64,000 bases of DNA from Nocardia shimofusensis NBRC 100134 (lineage in GTDB: Bacteria; Actinomycetota; Actinomycetes; Mycobacteriales; Mycobacteriaceae), in NCBI RefSeq assembly GCF_001613125.1, contig NZ_BDBT01000004.1:248001-312000 (forward strand), given 5' to 3'. Below the pieces are notes generated by a model. That model had not been told where the DNA came from. It did not search any database and worked only from the letters and a program-made list of their open reading frames with translations. Every line of letters begins with the position of its first letter. The first letter of the stretch is position 1. A program made the translations under genes and the position numbers. This document shows positions 1-8,588 of the stretch, piece by piece.

Positions 1-861
1 GGTTCCGGCCTGGACGCGGTGATGCAGGCGGTGACCAGAGTGCGCGCGGGCGACGACGATCTGCTGCTCGCCGGCGGCGTGGAGTCGGCGAGCACCGCGC
101 CGTGGCGTTTCTGGCCGCCGGTCGGCGACGCCGAGCCGGTGCGCTACACCCGCGCGCCGTTCGCGCCGCCGGAATTCCCCGACCCGGACATGGGGGTGGC
201 CGCCGACGACCTCGCCAGGAAGCTCGGCATCGGCCGCGAACGCCAGGATGCCTACGCGGCCCGCTCCCACGCTCTGGCCGCGGCGAGCGACTTCTCCGCC
301 GAGATCGTCCCGATCGGCGGGATCGAGCGCGATCAGCGCATCCGCGCCGGGATGACGGCCGAACGGCTGGCCCGCCTGCGCCCGAGCTTCACCGCCGACG
401 GGACCTCGACGGCGGGCAATTCGTGCGGCATCTCCGACGGCGCGGCGGCCCTGGCGGTCACTACCGAGGAACGGGCGGCGGGCGTGCCCGCGGTGCGAGT
501 GCTCGGCTGCGCGGTCGCGGGGGCGGACCCGGCGCTGCCCGGACTCGCCCCGGCTCCCGCGATCGCGAAACTGCTGCGCCGCACCGGTTTCGCGATCTCC
601 GACCTGGGAATCGTGGAGATCACCGAGGCCTTCGCCGCCGTGGTGCTCGCGGTCGCCGACGAACTCGGCATCGACGAATCGCGGATCTGCCCGCAGGGCG
701 GCGCTATCGCCATGGGCCATCCCTGGGGCGCGTCGGGCGCGATTCTGCTCGTGCGCCTGGCGAGCCAGATGCTGGCCCACGACGGCCCGGAGCTGGGACT
801 CGCGGCTTGCGCCATCGGTGGGGGACAGGGGATCGCGATGCTGGTGGAGAAGGTGGCGTGA
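1..861 (+). CDS. Thiolase (acetyl-CoA acetyltransferase family), 5' partial
   Basis: This is the C-terminal part of a thiolase, an enzyme that condenses or cleaves acyl-CoAs in beta-oxidation or reverse beta-oxidation. The reading frame is open from base 1. It begins GSGLDAV, the segment that directly follows the nucleophilic cysteine in the family, so that cysteine lies just outside the window. The histidine motif GHPWGASGA (around codon 240) and the second catalytic cysteine in CAIGGGQG near the C-terminus are intact. The stop codon overlaps the GTG start of the next gene by 3 bases, so thiolase and ECF ATPase are translationally coupled. About 280 codons are visible, fewer than the roughly 390 of a full thiolase. 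A role in making a pimeloyl-type precursor is only an inference from the biotin-transporter context; ordinary fatty acid metabolism is the alternative. Confidence 0.85.
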   Translation, partial: GSGLDAVMQAVTRVRAGDDDLLLAGGVESASTAPWRFWPPVGDAEPVRYTRAPFAPPEFPDPDMGVAADDLARKLGIGRERQDAYAARSHALAAASDFSAEIVPIGGIERDQRIRAGMTAERLARLRPSFTADGTSTAGNSCGISDGAAALAVTTEERAAGVPAVRVLGCAVAGADPALPGLAPAPAIAKLLRRTGFAISDLGIVEITEAFAAVVLAVADELGIDESRICPQGGAIAMGHPWGASGAILLVRLASQMLAHDGPELGLAACAIGGGQGIAMLVEKVA

Positions 862-1538
862 GCGAGATCGTCTTCGACGGGGTGGGTCACCGCTACGGCG
901 AGCGGCATGTGCTGCGCGCGATCGACCTGCGCTTGACCGAACGCCGCGTCGGCATCATCGGCGCCAACGGCTCGGGCAAATCGACGCTCGCCAGAATGAT
1001 CAACGGCCTGCTCAAACCGACCTCCGGCACGGTCACCGTCGACGGGGTCGACGCCGCGCGCAAGGGCGCGCAGGTGCGCCGCAAGGTCGGATTCGTCTTC
1101 ACCGACCCCGACACCCAGATCGTCATGCCGACCGTCGCCGAGGACCTGGCCTTCTCCCTGCGCCGAAGCGGGCTGGACAAGGCGCAGATCGCCGCGCGGG
1201 TCCAGGAGATGCTGGCGCGGTTCGGCCTCGAGCACCATGCCGATCATCCCGCGCACCTGCTCTCCGGCGGGCAGAAGCAGTTGCTCGCCATCGGCGCGGT
1301 ACTCATCCGCAGGCCGTCGGTGATCGTCGCCGACGAACCGACCACCCTGCTCGATCTGCGCAACGCCCGCACCGTCGCGGCGGCGCTGGACGCGGTGGAT
1401 CAGCAGGTCATCGTGGTGACCCACCAGCTCACCCTGCTCGACACCTTCGACCGGGTCGTCGTGATCGACGACGGCGCGGTCGCCTTCGACGGCGCCCCCG
1501 CCGATGCCGTGCCCGCCTACCGTGAGCTGGTCGGATGA
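858..1538 (+). CDS. bioM: ECF transporter ATPase subunit, BioM/CbiO type
   Basis: This is the ATP-binding subunit of an energy-coupling-factor vitamin importer, a 226-residue protein on the cytoplasmic face of the membrane. Walker A is GANGSGKST (residues 35-43), the Q-loop glutamine is near 88, the signature LSGGQKQ is at 135-141, Walker B VIVADE at 155-160 and the switch histidine in VTHQ at 189. The GTG start at 858 overlaps the thiolase stop, and the gene end overlaps the next start as ATGA. The size and the partner gene resemble BioM of biotin BioMNY systems more than cobalt CbiO. The substrate-binding S component (BioY) is not in the window, so the biotin assignment rests on the similarity of the following gene to BioN. 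Confidence 0.8.
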   Translation: MSEIVFDGVGHRYGERHVLRAIDLRLTERRVGIIGANGSGKSTLARMINGLLKPTSGTVTVDGVDAARKGAQVRRKVGFVFTDPDTQIVMPTVAEDLAFSLRRSGLDKAQIAARVQEMLARFGLEHHADHPAHLLSGGQKQLLAIGAVLIRRPSVIVADEPTTLLDLRNARTVAAALDAVDQQVIVVTHQLTLLDTFDRVVVIDDGAVAFDGAPADAVPAYRELVG

Positions 1539-2137
1539 TCGGTCTCTACCAGCCGGGGGATTCTCTGGTGCACCGGTTGCCCGCCGGGGTGAAACTGCTG
1601 TTGCTGTTCGCCTCCATCGCCGCGGTGACCGTCGCGGTGCGCGAACCTCTCGCCGTCGCGATCGCCGGGGGAGTGGTCGCCGCACTGTTCGCGCTCGCCG
1701 GGATCGGCTGGCGGTTGGCGCTGGCCCAATTGCGTCCGATCGTGTGGATGCTGGCCGTGATCGCGATCTTCCAAGTGCTGCTGACCTCGCCGCAGCGGGC
1801 GGTGGTGGTGTGCGGGGTGCTGTTGCTGTCGGTGGCGCTGGCCGCGCTGGTCACCTTGACCACGAGGATCGGCGACATGCTCGACGCGGTGACCCGCGCG
1901 CTGGGTCCCCTCCGCCGCTTCGGCGTCGATCCCGATCGCATCGGCTTGCTGCTGGCGCTGGCGATCCGCTGCGTGCCGCTGCTGACCGACATCGTGCGGG
2001 AGGTCGCCGAAGCCCGGCGTGCGCGCGGACTGGATTGGTCGATGACCGCCCTGGTCACCCCCACACTGGTGCGCGCACTGCGCACGGCGGACGCGATGGG
2101 TGAGGCGCTGGCCGCCCGCGGAGCCGACGATGACTGA
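1535..2137 (+). CDS. bioN: ECF transporter transmembrane subunit, BioN/EcfT type
   Basis: This 200-residue membrane protein is the T component that couples ATP hydrolysis to the substrate-binding S component in an ECF importer. Hydrophobic segments lie near residues 20-60, 65-85 and 85-105. The cytoplasmic coupling helix carries the family Ala-Arg-Gly signature in EARRARGLDW, followed by a second Ala-Ala-Arg-Gly motif near the C-terminus. Its length matches BioN, which is shorter than CbiQ-type proteins. Its ATG overlaps the stop of the ATPase gene (ATGA) and its 3' end overlaps the next gene by 8 bases. The preceding thiolase and following ligase are therefore in the same operon. Confidence 0.78.
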   Translation: MIGLYQPGDSLVHRLPAGVKLLLLFASIAAVTVAVREPLAVAIAGGVVAALFALAGIGWRLALAQLRPIVWMLAVIAIFQVLLTSPQRAVVVCGVLLLSVALAALVTLTTRIGDMLDAVTRALGPLRRFGVDPDRIGLLLALAIRCVPLLTDIVREVAEARRARGLDWSMTALVTPTLVRALRTADAMGEALAARGADDD

Positions 2138-3530
2138 TCTGTTGACCGACCGCATCGCGCTCCGCGCGGCACACCATCCGGACGCGCAGGCGGTGATCAC
2201 CGCTCACGACCAGATCGGCTACGGAGAATTCTGGTCGAGGGTGCTGCGCACCGCGTCGGGACTGCGGGGGATGCACCGGGTGGCGGTCCTGCCCACCTCC
2301 GATATCGAGTCGCTGGTCGCGGTGACCGCGGCCATGCGGGCGGGCGTGAGCGTGGTGCTGCTGCACCGTCACCTGACCGCGGCGCACCTGCGTCGAGTGC
2401 TCGACCTGGCCCGGCCGGGCGCCGTGGTGGCCGCCTCCCGGCAGCACCACAGGCTCCAGCGGCTGGGGTGCGCATCGGTCCGCACCGCACGAGAACTCGA
2501 GGACGAGGGCTCGTATCGTCCGGCCGTGCCCACCGACGAACTCCTGATCGGCATCACCTCGGGCACCACCGGTGAGCCGAAGCTCTTCGTCCGCGACCAG
2601 CGGTCCTGGGCCGCGACCCTGGACCGCTCCGACCGCACCTTCGACATCGACGCGGGCGATCGAGTCGCGGTGCCCGGCGTCCTCGACCACACCCACTTCC
2701 TGTACGGCGCGCTGCACACCCTGACCCGCGGCGCGACAGTGGATCTGCGCCCGGTCGGCCGGGCGCTGGACGAGCACACGACCCACCTGTATTCCGTGCC
2801 CGCCATCGCCTGGGACGTAGCGCGGTCCGGTCTCGGCCCGCTTCCCGGCGTGCGTGAGGTGCTCTCCTCGGCGGCACGGTGGCCGAGGCCGGGCCGCGAA
2901 GCACTGCGGCGGGTGTTGCCCGCCGCCGCGCTCGTGCACTTCTACGGCGCCTCCGAACTCAGCTTCGTCTCCTACGACCGCGGCCTCGGTGACGGCGACG
3001 AACGCAGCGCGGGCGAACTGTTCGACGGCGTCGAAGCCGAGATCCGCGACGGACTGGTCCACGTGCGCAGCGACATGCTCTTCGACGGCTACCTCACCGA
3101 ACACGGCATCACCGGCGGCCCGGTCGACGGCTGGATGAGCGTCGGCGACCGTGGGCGGCTCGACGGCAGACGCCTCACGCTGCTCGGCCGCGACAGCGAC
3201 ATGCTCATCCGGGGTGGCCTGAACGTCGAACCGGCCGCGGTGGAATCCGCTCTGACCGCTCTACCGGGCATCAGCGAGGCCGCGTGCATCGGTATTCCCG
3301 ATCCGCGTATGGGACAGATCCCGGTAGCGGCAGTGGTGGCAGGTCACGGCGCACCGACCGCCGCGGAGATCAGAAACCGCCTGCGCGAGGTGCTGCCGAG
3401 CCCGAGCATGCCGGTGCGGATAGTGCGTCTCGACAGCCTGCCACGCACCCCACGCGGCAAGCTCGACCAGCGTGTGCTCGCGAAATTGTTTGTCGAACAC
3501 AATGATTCGGACACCGCGCCATCCGGATAG
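2130..3530 (+). CDS. Short AMP-forming acyl/aryl-CoA ligase
   Basis: This 466-residue member of the ANL superfamily activates a carboxylic acid to an acyl adenylate and then a CoA thioester. The P-loop reads ITSGTTGEPK (about residues 142-151), followed by the aromatic-type motif FYGASE. The hinge region is GDRGRL and LIRGGLNVEP, and the C-terminal catalytic lysine sits in PRTPRGKLDQ (about 444). It is shorter than typical fatty-acyl ligases (about 540), which suggests a small substrate, but the substrate is not readable. The ATG at 2130 lies inside the end of bioN, so translation is coupled. Grouping with a thiolase and a biotin-type ECF transporter suggests, as inference, assembly or salvage of a dicarboxylate such as pimelate. 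The gene end faces the convergent DUF2795 gene 34 bp away. Confidence 0.82.
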   Translation: MTDLLTDRIALRAAHHPDAQAVITAHDQIGYGEFWSRVLRTASGLRGMHRVAVLPTSDIESLVAVTAAMRAGVSVVLLHRHLTAAHLRRVLDLARPGAVVAASRQHHRLQRLGCASVRTARELEDEGSYRPAVPTDELLIGITSGTTGEPKLFVRDQRSWAATLDRSDRTFDIDAGDRVAVPGVLDHTHFLYGALHTLTRGATVDLRPVGRALDEHTTHLYSVPAIAWDVARSGLGPLPGVREVLSSAARWPRPGREALRRVLPAAALVHFYGASELSFVSYDRGLGDGDERSAGELFDGVEAEIRDGLVHVRSDMLFDGYLTEHGITGGPVDGWMSVGDRGRLDGRRLTLLGRDSDMLIRGGLNVEPAAVESALTALPGISEAACIGIPDPRMGQIPVAAVVAGHGAPTAAEIRNRLREVLPSPSMPVRIVRLDSLPRTPRGKLDQRVLAKLFVEHNDSDTAPSG

Positions 3531-3564
3531 TCCGCCGGGACGCAGTTCTGTGGACGTGCGGCGG

Positions 3565-3882
3565 TCAGCTGCCGCGGTTCACGCCGAGTTCCTGCACGAT
3601 CGGGTTCGCCGGCACCGGCCGTTCCCGCTCGGTCACCCTCGGATGCGTCTTCTCGCGGTGCTGGGCTGCGCGTTCGGCGGCGGAACGGCCGTCGTCGAGG
3701 GACACCGACTGCACCACTTCGGCGAAATTGGCGTACTCGGCCGGAGGGATCGCGCGCAGTGCGCGAATGGTGTCCCGATCGGACCCCGCATCGATCGCGT
3801 GCTGCACCAGGTCTGCCTTGTCCACCGGAAAGTGGATGTTGTTCAGTGCTCGGTGCAACCGGTCGGCGTCTGTCGTCGCCAT
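3565..3882 (-). CDS. DUF2795 domain protein
   Basis: This is a 105-residue soluble protein of the actinobacterial DUF2795 family, whose function is unknown. The domain occupies roughly residues 8-60, with the segment FPVDKADLVQHAIDAG followed by a short helical region around the residues AIPPAEYANFAEVV. The C-terminal 40 residues are charged and probably disordered. The ATG at 3882 is chosen because GGAAGGA precedes it at the usual distance; a possible start 13 codons upstream has no better site. It is convergent with the ligase gene and reads in the same direction as mug, with about 137 bp between them. Confidence 0.7.
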   Translation of the reverse strand: MATTDADRLHRALNNIHFPVDKADLVQHAIDAGSDRDTIRALRAIPPAEYANFAEVVQSVSLDDGRSAAERAAQHREKTHPRVTERERPVPANPIVQELGVNRGS

Positions 3883-4019
3883 CGTGTTCCTTCCCGAACC
3901 GTCGTAACGGCCCTTGTCCATCCCGTGCCTGCGATCCGGCGGTACCCGGTGCGGAGGTGCGGAAACAGCAGGTCCACCGGCGGCCCGCCGCGTGAGACGG
4001 TTCGGGTGGCGATCGGAAT

Positions 4020-4583
4020 CTATTCGGGCTCTGTCGCCTCGCGGAGCTTTCGGAACTCGTCGGCCAGGGCGTCGAGTGTGTAGTGGGCGTTGAGGCCGCT
4101 CGGATTGGGAAGCACCCAGACCTCCGTGTCGCCGAGCGTCTCGGATCGGCGTCCGACGGTGGTCTTCGGGCGGCCGAACGCGGTGCGGTAGGCGCCGAGG
4201 CCGAGCACGGCCAGCACCTTCGGGCGATTCCGCGCCACCCTGTCGACGAGCGCGCGGCCGCCCTCGCGCAATTCCCGCGAGGTGAGCTGATCGGCCTTCG
4301 CCGTGGTGCGCGCGGCGACATTCGTGATGCCCAGCCCGAGCGTCAGAAGTTCCTCCTGCTCGTCGGGGCGGAACAGTCGCGGGGTGAATCCCGACCGGAA
4401 CAGGGCGGGCCAGAAGCGGTTTCCCGGCCGGGCGAAGTGATGGCCGGTCGCTCCCGACCACAATCCCGGGTTGATGCCGCAGAACAGCACCCGCAGATCC
4501 GGGGCCAGCAGATCGGGGATGGTCTTGCCCTCCGCGGCGGCCAGATCGGCCGGTGTGGGGCGATGCGCAGTGGAACGTCTCAC
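4020..4583 (-). CDS. mug: G/U(T) mismatch-specific DNA glycosylase (Mug)
   Basis: This 187-residue enzyme of the uracil-DNA glycosylase superfamily removes uracil or thymine from mismatches, and related ethenocytosine lesions, during base excision repair. The active-site motif GINPGLWSG contains the catalytic asparagine. The second family motif, NPSGLN, near residue 160 provides the DNA-intercalating loop. The length is that of Mug family proteins. The GTG at 4583 gives an N-terminus at the family position; a longer in-frame reading exists but has no support. It lies 41 bp downstream of the HxlR regulator on the same strand and may be read through from it. Confidence 0.88.
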   Translation of the reverse strand: MRRSTAHRPTPADLAAAEGKTIPDLLAPDLRVLFCGINPGLWSGATGHHFARPGNRFWPALFRSGFTPRLFRPDEQEELLTLGLGITNVAARTTAKADQLTSRELREGGRALVDRVARNRPKVLAVLGLGAYRTAFGRPKTTVGRRSETLGDTEVWVLPNPSGLNAHYTLDALADEFRKLREATEPE

Positions 4584-4624
4584 CCGCCCAGTCTGCGCTC
4601 GTCCCGGCGGGCCCGCGATGCCGG

Positions 4625-4987
4625 TCAGCGAAGGGCGTCGGTGTCGATCCGATCCGCGCCGATCCTGGCGATGCGTTCCCTTCCCCAGTCGCCCAGCGGG
4701 CCGAGCGCTTCGTTCAGGCTGCGGCCGTATTCGGTGAGCGAGTACTCCACCCGGGGCGGAACCTCCCGGTAGACCTCGCGATGCACCAGGCCGTCCTCTT
4801 CCATCTCCCGTAAGTGCTGGACAAGCATCTTCTCGCTGACCCCCGGCAGTCCGCGCCGGAGCTCGCCGAACCGGCGCGTGCCGTTGTCGAGCTCCCACAG
4901 GATCAACGCTTTCCACTTGCCGGAGATCACGTCCATGGCGGCGTCGATTCCGCAGATGTACGGGCCTGTTCTCGGTGTTGCGGTCAT
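4625..4987 (-). CDS. HxlR-family winged-helix regulator
   Basis: This is a 120-residue DNA-binding regulator with the HxlR core throughout: the helix WKALILWELDNGTRRFGEL, recognition region SEKMLVQHLREMEEDGLV and wing PPRVEYSLTEYGRSL. Cys12 sits at the N-terminal position used for thiol redox sensing in several HxlR proteins, so redox or electrophile response is possible but unproven. The ATG at 4987 follows GAGGAG at good spacing. It diverges from the imine-reductase-like gene at 5132, and the inverted repeat at 4999-5024 sits directly upstream of its start. Autoregulation and control of the divergent enzyme are therefore likely. Confidence 0.88.
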   Translation of the reverse strand: MTATPRTGPYICGIDAAMDVISGKWKALILWELDNGTRRFGELRRGLPGVSEKMLVQHLREMEEDGLVHREVYREVPPRVEYSLTEYGRSLNEALGPLGDWGRERIARIGADRIDTDALR

Positions 4988-4998
4988 CGCATGCTCCT

Positions 4999-5024
4999 CG
5001 ATACTTACCGAAAGGTGGGTATCG
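4999..5024. promoter_or_regulatory. Inverted repeat, probable HxlR operator
   Basis: Arms CGATACTTACC and GGTGGGTATCG are separated by GAAA, and 9 of 11 positions pair. The repeat lies 12 bp upstream of the HxlR start in the divergent promoter region. A further GTGGGTA half-site recurs about 20 bp towards the divergent gene. The TACTTA-type core resembles sites of other HxlR proteins. That this protein binds here is inferred from position. Confidence 0.6.
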
Positions 5025-5131
5025 AAGAAAATAGTGGGTACTTGTCGCATCCGCAGCACATGGGCAGCATGGGACTCGTCGATCGGCACCGAAATCACCT
5101 GATCAGTCGAGTAGTGAGGACACCACCCACC

Positions 5132-6016
5132 ATGAATTCCCCTGCCACCGTGAGCATGCTCGGACTGGGCGAGATGGGACGAGCCCTGGCCGCCGCGCTG
5201 CTGCGGAGCGATACCCGGGTGACGGTCTGGAACCGCACGCCGGGCAGAGCCGGCGCGTTGGTCGATGCCGGTGCCGTCGAGGTCTCCGCCGTCGGTGCCG
5301 CGGTCGAGGCCGCCGAGTTGATCGTCGTCTGCCTGTTCGATCACGCGTCGGTACACCAGACCCTGGACCCGGTCGCCGAGCGGCTGCGCGGCCGCACGCT
5401 GATCAACCTGACCACCACGTCCCCGGAAGAGGCCAGGGAGCTCGACCGCTGGGCCGCCGCTCACGGGATCGCCTGTGTCGACGGCGGAATCATGGCGGTT
5501 CCGTCCATGATCGCCGGTCCGGGCTCGGAGATCCTCTACAGCGGGGACGCGACGGCGTTCCACCGCTACCGGCAGATTCTGGATGTCTGGGGGACCAGCA
5601 CCTATCTCGGCAGCGATCCCGGACTGGCGTCGTTGTACGACCTCGCGCTGTTGTCGGCGATGTACGTGATGTTCGCCGGGTACGTGCAGGGGGCGGCGCT
5701 GGTCCGCACCGCGGGTGTCACCGCTACCGACTTCGCGGACCGCGCGGCCGCGTGGATCTCGGCGATGACCGGGGGGCTCGCGGATTTCGGCCGGGTGATC
5801 GACGGCGGCGACTACACCGTCGCCGGCCAGCAGAGCCTCGACTTCTCCGACCTGTCCACGATCCTCGCCGCGGCGAACGACGCGGGCGTGGGGAGCGGTC
5901 CGATCGCGATGGTGCAGCAGTTGATCGACGTCCAGCGCGCCGCGGGCCACGGAAGCGACGGCTTCGCTCGCATCTTCGAGTCGGTCGCCCGGCCGGTCCC
6001 GGCCGGGCGGTCCTAG
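5132..6016 (+). CDS. Imine-reductase-like NAD(P)-dependent oxidoreductase
   Basis: This 294-residue protein belongs to the beta-hydroxyacid dehydrogenase / imine reductase superfamily. The Rossmann motif GLGEMG starts near residue 10 and is followed by VWNRTPGRA, whose arginine suits NADPH. The middle of the protein has the IRED-like segment MAVPSMIAGPGSEILYSGD and the interdomain helix with LYDLALL. The C-terminal half is an all-helical dimerisation domain. The length fits imine reductases (about 290-300), which reduce cyclic imines to amines; the natural substrate is unknown. The ATG at 5132 begins the Rossmann fold, and upstream in-frame codons run into the regulatory region. Being divergent from HxlR suggests induction by a small reactive compound. 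Confidence 0.75.
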   Translation: MNSPATVSMLGLGEMGRALAAALLRSDTRVTVWNRTPGRAGALVDAGAVEVSAVGAAVEAAELIVVCLFDHASVHQTLDPVAERLRGRTLINLTTTSPEEARELDRWAAAHGIACVDGGIMAVPSMIAGPGSEILYSGDATAFHRYRQILDVWGTSTYLGSDPGLASLYDLALLSAMYVMFAGYVQGAALVRTAGVTATDFADRAAAWISAMTGGLADFGRVIDGGDYTVAGQQSLDFSDLSTILAAANDAGVGSGPIAMVQQLIDVQRAAGHGSDGFARIFESVARPVPAGRS

Positions 6017-6063
6017 CTCATCGGTTCCCACCCGCCGCGCCGATCCCACGGCATCGGACCGGT

Positions 6064-7359
6064 TCAGCCTCGAGTCGCCTTCGCCGGTTCTCGGTGAGGG
6101 TGGTCCGAGCCCTCGGGCGTGCGGCGGGTGGTTGTCGTCTCCAGGTGCGATCGGTCGAGTCGATGCAGTGCGAAGGCCGACAGTGCTCCGATGAGACAGA
6201 GTCCGGCCCACACCGCCCAGTCCGCGTCGGCGGCTCGTGCGGCGCCTACGACGGCGCCGGTGGCGAGGTTGCCCACCAGGATGCCGACGCCGACGATCGT
6301 GTTGTAGAAGCCGTAGTGGGTGGCCACGAGTTTCCCGTCCGCCAGGGAGACGACGGTGTCCATCTCGAAGGGGAACACCGCCGCGGTGCCCACCGCGAGC
6401 AGGGCGGTGGTGATGAGCAAGGCGGCGACCGCGGTGGCGACGCCGAACCGCCCGGGCCCGGGCACGGCGAGCAGCGGGAGGAACGCCGCGGCGAGTATCC
6501 CCATGCCCACCGCGAGACTGCGCCCGGTGCCCCAGCGTGCACGGAACCATCCGGTGATCCGCAGTTGTCCGGCGACGGCGACGAGACCGGAGACCACGAA
6601 CAGCGCCGAGACAAGCACCTGTGAGTGCTCGCCCGCGAGGTACTCGGCCTGTAGCGGCAGGGCCAGATACACCTGGAACGACAGCACGTACGAGCCGATC
6701 ATCGTCAGCGAGAACCACAGGAATCGGCGGTTGGCCGCCACCGTGCGCCAGTCGTGCAGCACCGAGGTCTGTGCGGCGGCCCGCTGCTCACGGCGGGCGG
6801 GGAGGGCGACCAGTTGTGCGACGGTCAGGACGGCGAACACGACCGCCGCGGCGGCCGCGGTGACGCGGAAGTCCAGGAACATCAAGGCCAGGCCAACCAG
6901 CGGCCCGGCCAGGATGCCGGCCTGATAGAAGATGTTGAACACCGCGAACGCTTCGACACGGCGTTCGCCGGTGTCAGCAGCCAGATAGGCGCGCACGGCC
7001 GGGTTGAACAGCGCCCCGGCGAATCCCGTGGCGGCGGAGGCGATCAACAGCCCGGGCAGGGAGGTGGCGAACACCAGCAACACGAAGCCGCCGGTGCGCA
7101 GCAGACAGCCCGCGACGATCAGCGGCTTGTAGCCGAGCCGGTCGGCGAGCGTGCCGCCGATGAGGAACATGCCCTGCTGGGAGAAGTTGCGGACGCCGAG
7201 TACCAGCCCGACAGCCCAGGCCGCCAGCCCGAGCGGTCCGGCGAGGTAGCCGGCCAGGTACGGCATCAGCATGTAGAACCCGAGGTTGATGCCGAACTGG
7301 TTGACCATCAGCAGCCGCGCGGCGAGGTCGAAGCTTCGGAAGCTCCTCAGTACGGTCAT
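6064..7359 (-). CDS. MFS transporter
   Basis: This 431-residue major facilitator protein has about twelve hydrophobic segments. The loop between segments 2 and 3 reads [17 protein letters not shown], the MFS motif A. The ATG at 7359 overlaps the stop of the PLP enzyme gene as ATGA, so the two proteins are made together. This suggests it exports, or less likely imports, the product of that enzyme. It ends convergently with the imine-reductase-like gene, 47 bp away. The substrate cannot be read from the sequence. Confidence 0.82.
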   Translation of the reverse strand: MTVLRSFRSFDLAARLLMVNQFGINLGFYMLMPYLAGYLAGPLGLAAWAVGLVLGVRNFSQQGMFLIGGTLADRLGYKPLIVAGCLLRTGGFVLLVFATSLPGLLIASAATGFAGALFNPAVRAYLAADTGERRVEAFAVFNIFYQAGILAGPLVGLALMFLDFRVTAAAAAVVFAVLTVAQLVALPARREQRAAAQTSVLHDWRTVAANRRFLWFSLTMIGSYVLSFQVYLALPLQAEYLAGEHSQVLVSALFVVSGLVAVAGQLRITGWFRARWGTGRSLAVGMGILAAAFLPLLAVPGPGRFGVATAVAALLITTALLAVGTAAVFPFEMDTVVSLADGKLVATHYGFYNTIVGVGILVGNLATGAVVGAARAADADWAVWAGLCLIGALSAFALHRLDRSHLETTTTRRTPEGSDHPHREPAKATRG

Positions 7360-8483
7360 GATTCGCCTTCTCCTGCCCGGTCGGTGGTGTGCGGGTCGAC
7401 GATCGTGGTGCAGCGGGTCCACGAGTGCACCACGCGCTGCGCGGGATGGGCGATGACGTCCGGTTCGATCGGCGGGTCGGTGTCGAGCAGGCCGTGCGCA
7501 CGGCAGTACTCGTCGTTGTAGACGGTGTCGAAATAGCGTTGCGGCCCGTCGGGGAACACCGCCGCGATCCGGGTGTCGGCCGGGAAAGTGCGCGCGACCC
7601 ACCCGGCGACCAGCGCCACGGCTCCCACGCTCCAGCCACCGGTCGCGTAATGGGTACCCGCCAGCGCGCGGCACGCCCAGACGGCTTCGGCCGGTGCCAC
7701 CCAGTGCACTTCGTGGAAGGCCGGGTAATCGACGTTGCGGGGGAAGATGCTCGAACCGAGCCCGCGCATGACCCGCGGGCCGGCGGGCTGGCCGAAGATC
7801 GTGGAGGCGACCGTGTCCACGCCGACCAGTTGCAGATCGGGGTTGAATCGGCGCAGCACCCGGGCCACACCGGCCGAGTGACCGCCGGTGCCGACGGCAC
7901 ACACCAGAACGTCGACCCCGCCCAACTGTTGCCTCAGCTCGAGTCCCAGGGATTCGTATCCGTCGACGTTGTCGGGGTTGCTGTACTGGTCGGGGCACCA
8001 CGCACTCGGCTCGGCCGCCAGGAGTTCGGTGACACGCTCGCGGCGGGCCTGCTGCCAGCCGCCGCTGGGGTGGGGCTCGGCGACCAGTTCGACGCGCGCG
8101 CCGTAGGAGGCGAGCATGCGTTCCACGATCGGTTCCAGCCCCGGATCGGTGACCACGGTGACCGGATGGTGGAACACCGCGCCCGCCAGCGCCAATCCCA
8201 GTCCGAGGGTGCCGCTGGTGGATTCGATGATGCGCGCCCCGGGCGCCAGCTCACCGCGCTGTTTCGCGCGCCGGACCATGTGCAGGGCGGGTCGATCCTT
8301 CATCCCGCCGGGATTGAACCCCTCCAATTTCGCCCAGAAGCCACGGCCGGCGGGCGCCAGCGGCGCGCCGACCCACAGCACCGGGGTATTGCCGACCAGC
8401 GAACTCGATTCCCGTACCGGAGCGGGCGGGGTGAGCACAGCCCCCGCAGCCTCGGTGGACTTGCCGGACACGACCTTGTTCAT
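7356..8483 (-). CDS. PLP-dependent cysteine-synthase-like enzyme
   Basis: This 375-residue fold-type II PLP enzyme is related to O-acetylserine sulfhydrylase, cystathionine beta-synthase and SbnA. The Schiff-base lysine is Lys62 in [11 protein letters not shown]. The phosphate-binding glycine loop is VGTGGHSAG. The substrate loop reads STSGTLG where cysteine synthases have TSGNTG, so the usual asparagine is replaced by threonine; this argues against a plain cysteine synthase. A C-terminal extension of about 60 residues follows the core. The ATG at 8483 is chosen over one 12 codons upstream because GAAAG precedes it. It is coupled to the MFS gene and lies 105 bp downstream of the LpqS-like gene on the same strand. 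A small amino acid made here and exported is a reasonable inference. Confidence 0.75.
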   Translation of the reverse strand: MNKVVSGKSTEAAGAVLTPPAPVRESSSLVGNTPVLWVGAPLAPAGRGFWAKLEGFNPGGMKDRPALHMVRRAKQRGELAPGARIIESTSGTLGLGLALAGAVFHHPVTVVTDPGLEPIVERMLASYGARVELVAEPHPSGGWQQARRERVTELLAAEPSAWCPDQYSNPDNVDGYESLGLELRQQLGGVDVLVCAVGTGGHSAGVARVLRRFNPDLQLVGVDTVASTIFGQPAGPRVMRGLGSSIFPRNVDYPAFHEVHWVAPAEAVWACRALAGTHYATGGWSVGAVALVAGWVARTFPADTRIAAVFPDGPQRYFDTVYNDEYCRAHGLLDTDPPIEPDVIAHPAQRVVHSWTRCTTIVDPHTTDRAGEGES

Positions 8484-8588
8484 CAGTTGTCGCTTTCTGT
8501 ATCCGAACCGCCACACAGGGCGGTGACGACAGTGAGCAGGCAGCGAACACCGGCCGAGGGCACAACGGCCCGGCCTGGCGCTGACCGA

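Noticed and set aside
102..857. Upstream extension of the ECF ATPase frame through the thiolase gene
   Set aside because: The extension is Arg/Gly-rich shadow of the thiolase; the ATPase fold begins at the GTG at 858.
4814..5131. N-terminal extension of the imine-reductase-like gene
   Set aside because: It would run through the HxlR gene and operator, and the Rossmann motif begins just after the ATG at 5132.
4988..6718. Extension of the HxlR frame far upstream on the minus strand
   Set aside because: It crosses the promoter and the opposite-strand oxidoreductase; the regulator begins at the ATG at 4987 with GAGGAG before it.
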